Below, in pieces: positions 51,721-60,147 of a stretch of DNA of 64,000 nucleotides. Within the stretch, counting starts at the first letter, position 1, and every line of letters begins with the position of its first letter. Under the pieces are notes generated by a model. The model saw nothing but the letters and a program-made list of their open reading frames with translations. It was not told where the DNA came from and did no database searches. The stretch is from Puniceicoccus vermicola (lineage in GTDB: Bacteria > Verrucomicrobiota > Verrucomicrobiia > Opitutales > Puniceicoccaceae): positions 124,001-188,000 of the forward strand of contig NZ_JACHVA010000101.1 of assembly GCF_014230055.1 (NCBI RefSeq). The letters run 5' to 3'. A program made the position numbers and the translations under genes.

Positions 51721-52857
51721 CTAGGACGGAATGGTCGATCCCAGCGTGGAAGTTCCCGGGTCGAAGGACCGAATTGCAGGGTGACGACGGATCTCGTCGT
51801 CGATGAAAGTCCGCCGGGTGCTTTCACGATTGTTGATCAGCTCAACCCCCGAGTATAGTCGTGAGAACATATCGGACATGCGGAAGGCGAAAATCTGGGG
51901 ATCCGTTTCCATGATGATGGAAGGCACGCTGCAGGGGGTCGTATTCCCGCGGGTGCGGTGGCGAATGATTAGAATATCCTCGGGAGAGGAAATTCCCAGC
52001 TCGGTGAGCGAACGCTCCAGATCGGGCATCATATGTTCGTCGTTGACGATGAGGGCGTCGGGCTTCTCATTCCCCGAAGTCCAGATTTCGCGGAATTCCG
52101 TCGATCCCGCCCGTGGAGTTTCCGGGTGGATGTCGTGCTTGATCCATTCGCGGCGAAGATTCTCCGGATAGCACCGGACTAGTTGATCGAGGTGAGGGGG
52201 TAGGACGCCCTTCTCGGTGGATTCTACCCAACCCATGTAGGCGATTCTGCGACGTCCGAAATCGAGCAAGGTGCGCACGGCTCGCTGGGTATCCGAGGCG
52301 TCGTCGGTGGCGACGCTGTAGTGAAACTTGTGATTGGAACCGATCACCGGGATGCCTTGTTTCTGGAGCTTATGAATCCACTGGTCGTCGGAACTTACGG
52401 ACAGGGCGATCACCCCGGCCAGCCGATTGGCTTCGATGTCGGCGATGAAGTCGAGTGAGGTCAGGTTGCTGTCCGGAACGGAGCCCGGTTCGGATTCTCC
52501 GATCGAGACACGGGAGGGAATTCTGTTTTCCCGTAAATATTTGCGAAGATGGTAGATCACGCTTCGATGGAAAAGACTGTGGCTGGTCGGGGAGAAAACG
52601 TTCATTTCGCAGATGATGCCGACCCAGTTGCCTCCGAGGGGATTCAGCACGGTTGTACCGACGGCGCGTTGGCGCTGGATCACCCCACCTTCCTGTAGCA
52701 CCTTCAACGCCTCGCGAATGGTCATGAAGTGAACGTTGAAACGCTCCGCCAGTTGCAATTCGGTGGGGAGCTTGTCGCCCGGACCTTTCGTTTCGCGAAT
52801 CTCGGTGAGCAGTTGCTGCGCTATCTGGCGGTACTTGGTGCGGGAAGGCTCTTTCAT
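51721..52857 (-). CDS. GntR-type HTH regulator with LacI-type sensor domain
   Basis: 378 aa. The winged helix has KYRQIAQQLLTEIRETKGPG and LPTELQLAERFNVHFMTIRE, ALKVLQEGGVIQRQRAVGTT (GntR). A LacI-like sensor follows: WVGIICEMNVFSPTSHSLFH, LDFGRRRIAYMGW and DALIVNDEHMMPDLERSLTE. It lies between the GH36-like gene downstream on its own strand and a divergent PEP-CTERM gene. Shared motifs upstream of it and of the GH36-like gene point to autoregulation and control of both sides. The effector is unknown. Confidence 0.88.
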   Translation of the reverse strand: MKEPSRTKYRQIAQQLLTEIRETKGPGDKLPTELQLAERFNVHFMTIREALKVLQEGGVIQRQRAVGTTVLNPLGGNWVGIICEMNVFSPTSHSLFHRSVIYHLRKYLRENRIPSRVSIGESEPGSVPDSNLTSLDFIADIEANRLAGVIALSVSSDDQWIHKLQKQGIPVIGSNHKFHYSVATDDASDTQRAVRTLLDFGRRRIAYMGWVESTEKGVLPPHLDQLVRCYPENLRREWIKHDIHPETPRAGSTEFREIWTSGNEKPDALIVNDEHMMPDLERSLTELGISSPEDILIIRHRTRGNTTPCSVPSIIMETDPQIFAFRMSDMFSRLYSGVELINNRESTRRTFIDDEIRRHPAIRSFDPGTSTLGSTIPS

Positions 52858-52874
52858 ACGAATAAGTATCGTAA

Positions 52875-52886
52875 GAATATAGATTC
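52875..52886. promoter_or_regulatory. Putative GntR operator GAATATAGATTC
   Basis: It has AGAAT/ATTCT arms around ATAG, in the divergent gap between the GntR gene and the PEP-CTERM gene. It is directly followed by TTGACA (52889-52894), a consensus -35 box reading toward the PEP-CTERM gene, so binding here would affect that promoter. It matches the site at 51590-51601. Confidence 0.52.
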
Positions 52887-52940
52887 TCTTGACAATCGAA
52901 TAAAAACTCTAGAAGAAGAGAGTAGTAATTATCTGAACCG

Positions 52941-52953
52941 GTCCGAATCGGAC
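52941..52953. promoter_or_regulatory. Palindrome GTCCGAATCGGAC upstream of PEP-CTERM gene
   Basis: A 6-bp inverted repeat around one central base, 25 bp before the PEP-CTERM start. Its central-base style matches the LacI-type operators elsewhere in the window, but no second copy was seen. It might be a second binding site in this gap, or part of the 5' untranslated region. Confidence 0.35.
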
Positions 52954-52978
52954 TCAACCTCAACACCCTGATAGCCCT

Positions 52979-54052
52979 ATGAAAAATTTATCTCTTGCAC
53001 TCTGCTTTTTCTTCTTCGCGGGAGGGCAACTGACCGCAGAGTCATATCTTTGGACAGGAGCCGCCGACACGAATTGGAACAATACTGCAAACTGGAGTCC
53101 TTCGGGAGTGCCGAATGGAAATTCGGATATTTCACAGTTCGGTGACTTCGGAGAATCGCCTTTAACCGTGGGGATCAGCGGGTCTAGCCCGCGTTCTTAC
53201 ATGTACTTCGGCGATTTGTCGGTCACTTCGGCCGCTCAGGCTGATTTGACCTTCAACGCACCGAACGATTCGGTTGTGAACAACATCACATTGGCGAGTG
53301 GAGGTGGTTACTCCACGGTAATGCTTACGGGATCGAATCGCTTGCGTCAGTCCAGTTTGAGTATGACTTACGACATCGGCCTGGGAAAGAGACTGGTGAC
53401 CACTCAATCTTTTACGAGTACCGGAGGGAATGCTCGCGAGATCGATAAGATCGGAGGGGGAACCTTCGACTTTCAGGGCGATTCCATCGGAATTGCATGG
53501 GGAGACAATGACAACCGTTCGTCTTCGATAAGCATCTCGGAAGGGACAATGGCTTTCCATGAGGGAGTCGGGCAGACGGTGAGCTACGTTTCTTCCGCCA
53601 CGGCCGGTCGCCAGCCGACACTGACGATCGGATCGCAGGGGACACTGGTGATGGATGTCGGGACGGGAGGTGACCTGATCGAATATGTCCGTGCGACGGG
53701 TCTGGCTACGACGGAAGCCTACAGTTTGGATTGGTTGGTTGTCGAAGAAGGGGCCTCGTTGGATTTGAACCCAATCGCTGGCTTCTCCGAAGACAATTGG
53801 TATTCACTCTTTCGCAATCTCTCGTCGGCACCCGAGCACGAATTCGATGTGATCGGGTTGGAGCCGGGGCAAACGGCATCCTTTCGACTCAACGAATATG
53901 ATCCGGGTCTATACGATTATCAGGTAATGGTGACAAGTATTCCGGAAAGCTCGCAGATCTCTTTCATTTTCGGGGGAATGGTGCTCATGATGACGGGTTT
54001 ACGTCGATCTTTCTCTTTGCGAAGAGCGAAGTCCGAACGGTCCCATCGATAG
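52979..54052 (+). CDS. PEP-CTERM-type secreted protein with autotransporter-like passenger repeats
   Basis: 357 aa. Signal peptide MKNLSLALCFFFFAGGQLTA. It begins SYLWTGAADTNWNNTANWSP and SGVPN, the 'W-x-G...W-N-x-x-NW' start of autotransporter- or dockerin-like beta-helix passengers common in Verrucomicrobiota. The C-terminus is a PEP-CTERM variant: TSIPESSQISFIFGGMVLMM, then a basic tail with RRSFSLRRAKSERSHR. The 'PES' in place of 'PEP' is a known degenerate form. It is the first gene of the module divergent from the GntR regulator; its stop overlaps a possible GTG start of the next gene. Confidence 0.8.
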   Translation: MKNLSLALCFFFFAGGQLTAESYLWTGAADTNWNNTANWSPSGVPNGNSDISQFGDFGESPLTVGISGSSPRSYMYFGDLSVTSAAQADLTFNAPNDSVVNNITLASGGGYSTVMLTGSNRLRQSSLSMTYDIGLGKRLVTTQSFTSTGGNAREIDKIGGGTFDFQGDSIGIAWGDNDNRSSSISISEGTMAFHEGVGQTVSYVSSATAGRQPTLTIGSQGTLVMDVGTGGDLIEYVRATGLATTEAYSLDWLVVEEGASLDLNPIAGFSEDNWYSLFRNLSSAPEHEFDVIGLEPGQTASFRLNEYDPGLYDYQVMVTSIPESSQISFIFGGMVLMMTGLRRSFSLRRAKSERSHR

Positions 54053-54075
54053 TGCATCTCCGATTTTTGGAATCG

Positions 54076-55149
54076 ATGAAGCGCGGGATGCTTATGCCGA
54101 AGAAGCGAGAGGCTGTTTGGATTTTATGGTTTATAATGGGGTCCGTTGCGGTTGCCGGGGATTTCTATGTCAGTTCGAGTGTCGGAGACGATTCGTTTCC
54201 GGGGAGCGAACAGCAACCGTTTCGAACCATTCAAAGGGCCATGACCGAAGTAGATGGGGCTGGAGGGACGGTTCACCTCATGCCGAACGAAATTTTCCGG
54301 GAAAAAATCAATATACGTTCGGGAGGTACGGAAACCCACCCGTTAATCATCGAGGGGAATGGTGCCGTCGTTCATCTCGGTCGTAATGTGTCGAACGGTC
54401 CTTGGACTAAAATTGGCGAGGAATATCGATTGGAGCAAGAGGTGCCGCCGCATCAACGCCATTATACGACCTCGCCTCTTTTTATCGACGGGTTGCCTGT
54501 CTGGGCTGAGCATCCGAAAGGGCTTGGCAAGCCGGCTTGGCACGGCGGTTCTCTTCGTTACGATGAAGCTGGGAAGATGGTCGTCAGGTTTCCGAAAGGC
54601 CTATCACCCGAGAATTCTTCGATTGTTCTGGTTGGACGCGATCTGGACCCGGTTGTTCATGGGTCCGGAGGAAAGCACGTGATCATTCGCGATCTAACCG
54701 TGGCCTTTGCGGGGAATGACGGGTTCAACTTTCACAATCGCTGTATTGGGTTTAAATTGGTGCGAGTTCGAGCATTGTTTAATGGAGATCAAGGGATTAG
54801 CTCGCATGGTGAAAGCGAGGTTGTCGTCGAACTGTCTGAAGTGGCGTTCAATGGATCGCAGTCGGCGGGCGTTGTGGATATCAATAACGCTCGGACCGGC
54901 TACCGGGACCTGTTGAATCATCAAAATCGGAATGCAGGCTTTCTGTTGAAGGGAAGTCGTCATCGTTTGGAGGCCGTAGTTTCTTTCGGGAATCCTGGGG
55001 GGGACTTACCAGAAGAAACCGATTCCGTGGTCCTCGTTGATTGCAGTGCAGGAGTGGAAAAGCTGCCAAAACATTTCCCCGAGTGGGGGAGTCCTGAGGA
55101 CTTAAGTAACCGAATGGCGCGGTTCGAAGAATTGATGCCCGTCGACTGA
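54076..55149 (+). CDS. Secreted parallel beta-helix protein (pectate-lyase-like)
   Basis: About 357 aa. Possible starts are a GTG at 54052 (overlapping the previous stop) and ATGs at 54076, 54088 and 54094; the shortest gives signal peptide MPKKREAVWILWFIMGSVAV. After cleavage, DFYVSSSVGDDSFPGSEQQP and FRTIQRAMTEVD form the classic opening of right-handed beta-helix proteins. Later coils include HVIIRDLTVAFAGNDGFNFH, GDQGISSHGESEVVVELSEV and AGVVDINNARTGYRDLLNHQ. No catalytic Lys/Arg set could be assigned. It is cotranscribed with the PEP-CTERM and pseudopilin genes, so it may be part of a surface complex as well as an enzyme. Confidence 0.75.
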   Translation: MKRGMLMPKKREAVWILWFIMGSVAVAGDFYVSSSVGDDSFPGSEQQPFRTIQRAMTEVDGAGGTVHLMPNEIFREKINIRSGGTETHPLIIEGNGAVVHLGRNVSNGPWTKIGEEYRLEQEVPPHQRHYTTSPLFIDGLPVWAEHPKGLGKPAWHGGSLRYDEAGKMVVRFPKGLSPENSSIVLVGRDLDPVVHGSGGKHVIIRDLTVAFAGNDGFNFHNRCIGFKLVRVRALFNGDQGISSHGESEVVVELSEVAFNGSQSAGVVDINNARTGYRDLLNHQNRNAGFLLKGSRHRLEAVVSFGNPGGDLPEETDSVVLVDCSAGVEKLPKHFPEWGSPEDLSNRMARFEELMPVD

Positions 55150-55180
55150 ATTGTCGGAGAGGTAGGCAGACATATACCAG

Positions 55181-55933
55181 ATGCGACATTCCATGTTGGG
55201 AATCCAATCCAGACGTCATTCAGGTTTTACGTTGATCGAGTTGCTCGCAGTGTTGGCTGTGATCGCGATTCTCGCAGGGTTGATTTATGTGGGAGTGGGT
55301 AAGGTTCTTCAATCGGCTCGCACGACTCAGCTCTCGTCCCATATGCGCAACGTGCATATGGGATTGATGTCTTATGTTGCCGAGAATAAAGGTGTTTTTC
55401 CCGGCGCTGCAGGGCATGTGAATACTCCGGGAGACAATTCATGGCAGGCTGCCGTTGCCCCTTATTTGGGGGAAGGCTCGATCAGTCCACAGAATTGGTA
55501 TAGTGCCAAGGTGATCGAAAATTCCGTTTTCCACGACCCTTTGGATACTAGTCTGAAAACGTCGGGAAGTGAGCGTCCTATTCGAAATATCGCGATCAAT
55601 GGTATGTCGGGAGAAGGAGATATTCCGACGGGAGTGACCAATCGGAGAGCGAATACAATTGAGTTCCCCGCCCGTTTGATGGCCCTGACCACGGGCATTT
55701 CCTCGAAGTATGGCGATGAGTTCTCGAAAGGGGGAATGCGAGTTAACCATAACTATTACAAAGACGAAATCTTCGTGGATCAATTGACCCGCATCCCAGG
55801 CGAGTATTATTGTGTCTTTGTCGACGGTCATTTGGAAGTGCGGACACTCGACGAGATGTTGGAAGAGGCGAGCTTGGGGGCGAATTCGGTTTTCTTCGAT
55901 CCCGCAGGGAGCAATGGCAAGGGATGGCCTTGA
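55181..55933 (+). CDS. Type IV pseudopilin-like protein
   Basis: 250 aa. The leader RRHSGFTLIELLAVLAVIAI has the prepilin peptidase site G/F with Glu at +5, followed by the hydrophobic helix. The body SSHMRNVHMGLMSYVAENKG and the late segment FVDGHLEVRTLDEM resemble the pseudopilin at 4744-5463 in layout, and the two are likely related. It lies 31 bp after the beta-helix gene. No secretin, ATPase or platform gene is nearby, so it must rely on machinery encoded elsewhere or form a minor structure of its own. Confidence 0.87.
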   Translation: MRHSMLGIQSRRHSGFTLIELLAVLAVIAILAGLIYVGVGKVLQSARTTQLSSHMRNVHMGLMSYVAENKGVFPGAAGHVNTPGDNSWQAAVAPYLGEGSISPQNWYSAKVIENSVFHDPLDTSLKTSGSERPIRNIAINGMSGEGDIPTGVTNRRANTIEFPARLMALTTGISSKYGDEFSKGGMRVNHNYYKDEIFVDQLTRIPGEYYCVFVDGHLEVRTLDEMLEEASLGANSVFFDPAGSNGKGWP

Positions 55934-55988
55934 GTCGGTAACTTGCCGAGGTTGTTCTGGCAGCACTTGAAATTCCCGTTCTCGGGGG

Positions 55989-56870
55989 TTACGCCAGTGA
56001 TCCCTGCTTCCTGAATTGCAGTGGGGTCGTGTCGGTGCGTTTTTTAAACCAGCTGTTGAAGTGGGCCGGCGAGGAGAATCCGAGGGCGTAAGCAATGGCT
56101 TTTATACTGTCTTGATCCGCGAGGAGGGCGTCTTGGGCCGTGCGGAGGCGTCGGGTGTCGATGTGCTGGAAGATTGTGCGGCCCGTTTCGGCGACCATGA
56201 GGCGATCGAGATGGTTCGGGCTGACGGCTACTTCTTGGGCGATGCTGCGGGCGGAGACGCCTTTTCCGAGATCGCGGGTCATTGCGGTGTTGATGATCTC
56301 CAGGGCCCGCATCACTTGGGGGTGCTCCTGATTCATCGTCTGCGGGCGGACTCCGTGCTCATGAAGAATGCCCGCCAGTTCGATGAGAAAGGTTCGGAGG
56401 GCGTTCTGCGAGAGAAGGTAGTCCCGCATGTCGATTACCTGGTTGGAGAGTAGAAAGCCGGAGCCGATGTGCTTCTCCGTCAACCGGAGGACTTGGCGCG
56501 CTTCCTTCTCGAGCTGTGGATGGGATTTCGCCGGGAAGGCTAAGGGCAGTCCCTCATCGTAGAGGGCTTCTCCGGTCGGGAGCTGGAAACGGAAACCGAT
56601 GGAGAGGAGTTCGCAGTCCGAAGTGAACCGTTGCCAGCGTTTCCCTTGCTTGAAGATCAACCACTCGCCCGCTTGCGCCTGGACCCGACGCGACTTGCCC
56701 TGATCGACCTCGGCCATGCCTTTGAGGACGAGAGCGGCGGTTTGAAAGTGATAGGTTTGGCTTGTGGGTGAGTCGGGTATATCGAGGCGTTTCCGGTAGG
56801 CCCATAAGAGCTGGATACGCATGCTCGTCCATTGATCGAGTCGGAATTCGGGAAAGCCAGGGGAGTCCAT
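55989..56870 (-). CDS. AraC-family transcriptional regulator
   Basis: 293 aa. The N-terminal cupin-like sensor (TYHFQTAALVLKGMAEVDQG, AGEWLIFKQGKRWQRF) is followed by a C-terminal double HTH with GVSARSIAQEVAVSPNHLDR, LMVAETGRTIFQHIDTRRLR and AIAYALGFSSPAHFNSWFKK. It is divergent from the FAD oxidoreductase (97-bp gap, AT-rich) and is likely its activator. It also converges on the pseudopilin gene. The effector is unknown. Confidence 0.92.
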   Translation of the reverse strand: MDSPGFPEFRLDQWTSMRIQLLWAYRKRLDIPDSPTSQTYHFQTAALVLKGMAEVDQGKSRRVQAQAGEWLIFKQGKRWQRFTSDCELLSIGFRFQLPTGEALYDEGLPLAFPAKSHPQLEKEARQVLRLTEKHIGSGFLLSNQVIDMRDYLLSQNALRTFLIELAGILHEHGVRPQTMNQEHPQVMRALEIINTAMTRDLGKGVSARSIAQEVAVSPNHLDRLMVAETGRTIFQHIDTRRLRTAQDALLADQDSIKAIAYALGFSSPAHFNSWFKKRTDTTPLQFRKQGSLA

Positions 56871-56967
56871 TCGGGAAAAGTGCTAGAGTGAGATATTGAT
56901 ATAAAATGTGAAATTCTTGATAGTGTGTCGAATTGATTCCCACTTCGTTTTCTCGAACCTAGATGGC

Positions 56968-58851
56968 ATGAATTCCAAACTTTTTTCCGAAGAACACAAA
57001 GCCGATGTCTGCGTCGTAGGTGGCGGTATGACCGGTCTCATCGCCGCCGTGGCCGCAGCCCGTCGTGGAGCGCAGGTTGTCTTAATCCATGATCGTCCGG
57101 TTCTCGGAGGCAACGCCTCGTCGGAAGTCCGAATGTGGATCTGCGGAGCGCATGGGCATGATCGGAAGGAGACTGGGATTCTGGAAGAAATTCAGCTCCT
57201 GAATCTATCGCGCAACCCGAAAGGCAACTACTCCGTTTGGGACAGTGTTCTTTTCGAGTTCGCCAAGATGACCCCGGGATTGACGACGCTTTTGAACTGC
57301 AGTTGCAACGACGTGACCATGGACGGCGACCGCATTACCGGTGTCAACGCATGGCAGCTCACGACCCAAACCTGGCATTCGGTGAAGGCCGACATTTTCA
57401 TCGATTGCTCGGGGGACTCGATTTTGGCGCCACTCACCGGTGCAGAGGTACGCTGGGGTCGGGAGTCCCGTGAGGAAACGGGCGAGCCGATCGCGCCCCT
57501 GAAGTCGGATTTGAAGACCATGGGGAACACCATTCTTCTGCAGCTGGAAGAAACGAATGAGCCTCAGGAGTTTACCCCTCCGGAATGGGCTTATGTTTTT
57601 GACGACGAGTCGAACCTTCCCTCACGCGTCGGGAGTGGTTTCGGGCACAACTTCTGGTGGTTGGAGATCGGGGGCCTTCAGGACACGATTCGCGATTCTG
57701 AGGTGATCTATGAGGAGTTGGTCAAGGCTGCGTGGGGCGTCTGGGACTACATGAAGAACCGGGGTCCGCAGGCCGAAAAGCTGAAAAACTGGCGTCTCGG
57801 TTGGTTGGGCTCTCTGCCCGGCAAGCGGGAGAATCGCCGGTATGTGGGACCTCACGTCCTGACCCAGATGGACGTGGAATCCGAGGGGCAGTTTGATGAC
57901 ATCGTCGGGTACGGCGGGTGGAGTATGGATGACCATCACCCGGCGGGTATCTACTATCCGGGCAAGGCGACGATCTTTCATCCAGCTCCCTCTCCCTACG
58001 GTATTCCGTTTCGCTGTTTGTATTCGAAATCCATCCCCAACTTGCTCTGTGCAGGGCGAAACATTTCGGCGACGCATGCGGCCCTTTCCTCCACTCGGGT
58101 GATGGCAACCTGTTCGATTCTCGGTCAGGCGGTCGGCACGGCGGCCGCAATTTGTGTGGAGGACGGTTGTCTTCCGGCCGAAGTGAGTGCGAGCAAAGTC
58201 GATCGGTTGCAGTCTCAACTCATGGAGGATGATTGTTGGCTACCAGGCCGCACCCGTGAAGTTTCGCCTTTGATGAAGGCGGCCAAGCTATCGGCTTCGA
58301 GCGGGCAAGATCCTGCGGTGCTTCTCGACGGGCATGAGAGAGAGCCGGACAAAGAAGTCCACGCTTGGACGGGTCCCTTTGGTGCTTCCGTGGAGATGCA
58401 GTGGGAGGCCCCGCAGGAGATCGAATGCCTGCGTTTGGTCTTCGACAGTGACCTCCGTAACGACAAACGGATGCTCTGCCGCTACGGATTGAAGGATAAG
58501 CCCATGCAAGTCCCGGAGACGATGGTTCGCGAGTTTAGCATTTCGGTGAAGACCTCCGAGGACGACTGGACCGAGCTCCATCGGATTCAGGATAACGCCC
58601 GTCGCCTTTGGGTTCTTCCAGTGGGGCAAAAAGTAGTCGGAATCCGCTGGACAGGAGATTCTTCCTGGGGGGATCCTGAACTACGTCTCTATAGTCTGGA
58701 AGCGTCTTCCACGCCTATGCCTTTGACGAAAACGCATGAGACCGGCAAACGCTGGACCGAGGTCGTGGGTGCGCTTCCGGCTGCAGATTTGGCCGAACCC
58801 GACCACGGGCTGGAAAACAAAGGTCGTGGCACTTCACGGGTGGGGGCGTAG
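56968..58851 (+). CDS. FAD-dependent oxidoreductase with C-terminal discoidin-like domain
   Basis: 627 aa from the ATG at 56968 (MNSKLFSEEHKADVCVVGGG); the 20 upstream codons are not conserved. The Rossmann FAD site is CVVGGGMTGLIAAVAAARRG, followed by HDRPVLGGNASSEVRMWICG, typical of the FAD_oxidored family (PF12831). A second cofactor segment is NLLCAGRNISATHAALSSTR. The C-terminal 150 residues (ASVEMQWEAPQEIECLRLVF, VVGIRWTGDSSWGDPELRLY) look like an F5/8-type beta-sandwich. No signal peptide. These proteins often occur in polysaccharide loci, but their substrates are largely undefined. It is regulated from the divergent AraC gap by inference. Confidence 0.83.
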   Translation: MNSKLFSEEHKADVCVVGGGMTGLIAAVAAARRGAQVVLIHDRPVLGGNASSEVRMWICGAHGHDRKETGILEEIQLLNLSRNPKGNYSVWDSVLFEFAKMTPGLTTLLNCSCNDVTMDGDRITGVNAWQLTTQTWHSVKADIFIDCSGDSILAPLTGAEVRWGRESREETGEPIAPLKSDLKTMGNTILLQLEETNEPQEFTPPEWAYVFDDESNLPSRVGSGFGHNFWWLEIGGLQDTIRDSEVIYEELVKAAWGVWDYMKNRGPQAEKLKNWRLGWLGSLPGKRENRRYVGPHVLTQMDVESEGQFDDIVGYGGWSMDDHHPAGIYYPGKATIFHPAPSPYGIPFRCLYSKSIPNLLCAGRNISATHAALSSTRVMATCSILGQAVGTAAAICVEDGCLPAEVSASKVDRLQSQLMEDDCWLPGRTREVSPLMKAAKLSASSGQDPAVLLDGHEREPDKEVHAWTGPFGASVEMQWEAPQEIECLRLVFDSDLRNDKRMLCRYGLKDKPMQVPETMVREFSISVKTSEDDWTELHRIQDNARRLWVLPVGQKVVGIRWTGDSSWGDPELRLYSLEASSTPMPLTKTHETGKRWTEVVGALPAADLAEPDHGLENKGRGTSRVGA

Positions 58852-59024
58852 GAACACTGGGCAGGCCGAGTCTTTCTCAGGAATTTCGGATAGTGAAAAT
58901 CAATCGAACCCCTTTTCGTAATTCGTGAAGGAGCAGCCTCCCGAACCGCGCCTGCGGGATGTGCGGTACGGAGAAATTGTTTGGCCTGGGTGTCGAGCCG
59001 GAAAAGTGAGGAATCTTCAAAGTA

Positions 59025-59045
59025 GCGCGAGCTTCCAGCTCTCGC
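59025..59045. other. Hairpin in the 300-bp gap before the kinase gene
   Basis: GAGCT-TCC-AGCTC with imperfect flanking GCG/CGC pairs, located between the FAD oxidoreductase and the phosphotransferase. It could end transcription of the oxidoreductase or be part of a dispersed repeat; there is no T-tract. Otherwise 58852-59151 holds nothing recognisable. Confidence 0.3.
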
Positions 59046-59151
59046 ACGTTGGAGCGGATCCAGTCTTTGGCAAAGGCGGACAGTCACAAAGTGCCCGGTC
59101 TCAGGACTCGACTTTTGACATCGTCCGCCCGTGCATCAGTCTGCTGCGGAA

Positions 59152-60147
59152 ATGCAGCAATCCATCGAGTCCATCGTCCAGCACGCCACTGGAGCAGTCC
59201 GGGTAGAGGAATCCAGTGTCCTGCAAACGCTCTGGAGCGGCTATGGTTCGATTGTGCGTTATCGAGTCGAGGGCGCAAAGGTGCCTTCGGTGATCGTGAA
59301 GCACGTTTCGCCCCCGAGCGATGCGACTCATCCACGGGGTTGGAATACGGATATTTCGCATCGGCGGAAGCTGCATTCCTATGAAGTAGAAACGACTTGG
59401 TATCGGGACTTCGCCAACCGATGTCGCGAAAATTGCCGGGTGCCGCATTGTTGGGCGGTCGTGAAAGACGGGGATGAGGTGGTGATGGTTCTGGAAGATC
59501 TGGATGCCTCGGGCTTTCCCGGTCGGAGGGCCTCTGTGTCCGAAGGAGAACGGAAGGCTTGTCTCCACTGGCTCGCGCACTTCCATGCTCAGTTTCTCGG
59601 GGAAAAGCCATCGGGCTTGTGGTCCAGTGGCACCTACTGGCATCTGGAAACCCGACCCGACGAATTGAAGGTATTGGCCGAGGAAGATGCCGAGCTTCAT
59701 GCGGCTGCCGAGGCGATTGATACACGGCTTAAAGCGAGCCCCTTTCAGACCTGGGTGCACGGCGATGCGAAGTTGGCGAATTTTTGCTTTTCCGAAACGG
59801 GAAGTGCAGTGGCGGCCGTCGATTTTCAGTACGTTGGGGGTGGATGCGGGATGAAGGACGTCGCCTATTTCATTGGGAGTTGTCTCCGTGAGGAGGAATG
59901 TGATGCCGCGGAAGAGAGCCTCTTGGATTTCTACTTTCAAAGCCTGCGCGAAGCGGTGCTTGCAAACGGCAAAGGAGTCGACCCCGACGCGTTGGAGTCC
60001 GATTGGCGGGCGTTGTATCCCGTCGCTTGGACTGATTTTCATCGTTTTCTCAAAGGCTGGAGTCCGGGCCATTGGAAGATTCACAGCTATAGCGAACGAC
60101 TCGCTCGTTCGGTGGTGGCCGCATGGAAGAAGGGAACCACTAAATGA
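59152..60147 (+). CDS. APH/ecdysteroid-kinase-like phosphotransferase
   Basis: 331 aa from the ATG at 59152; a GTG at 59131 is in frame. The kinase N-lobe has [10 protein letters not shown], where the Lys is the likely ATP ligand, and [10 protein letters not shown] as the hinge. The catalytic loop is [14 protein letters not shown] (HGD-x-x-x-x-N, about residue 200), and the metal site is [12 protein letters not shown] (DFQ in place of DFD/DFE). This is the aminoglycoside/choline/ecdysteroid kinase fold, so it phosphorylates a small molecule that cannot be named. The stop overlaps the next start (ATGA), so it is translationally coupled to an inositol-phosphatase-like enzyme. Confidence 0.82.
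   Translation: MQQSIESIVQHATGAVRVEESSVLQTLWSGYGSIVRYRVEGAKVPSVIVKHVSPPSDATHPRGWNTDISHRRKLHSYEVETTWYRDFANRCRENCRVPHCWAVVKDGDEVVMVLEDLDASGFPGRRASVSEGERKACLHWLAHFHAQFLGEKPSGLWSSGTYWHLETRPDELKVLAEEDAELHAAAEAIDTRLKASPFQTWVHGDAKLANFCFSETGSAVAAVDFQYVGGGCGMKDVAYFIGSCLREEECDAAEESLLDFYFQSLREAVLANGKGVDPDALESDWRALYPVAWTDFHRFLKGWSPGHWKIHSYSERLARSVVAAWKKGTTK

Noticed and set aside
59101-60084. 327-codon minus-strand open frame
   Set aside because: It is antisense to the APH-type kinase, which shows all catalytic motifs and is coupled to the next gene.
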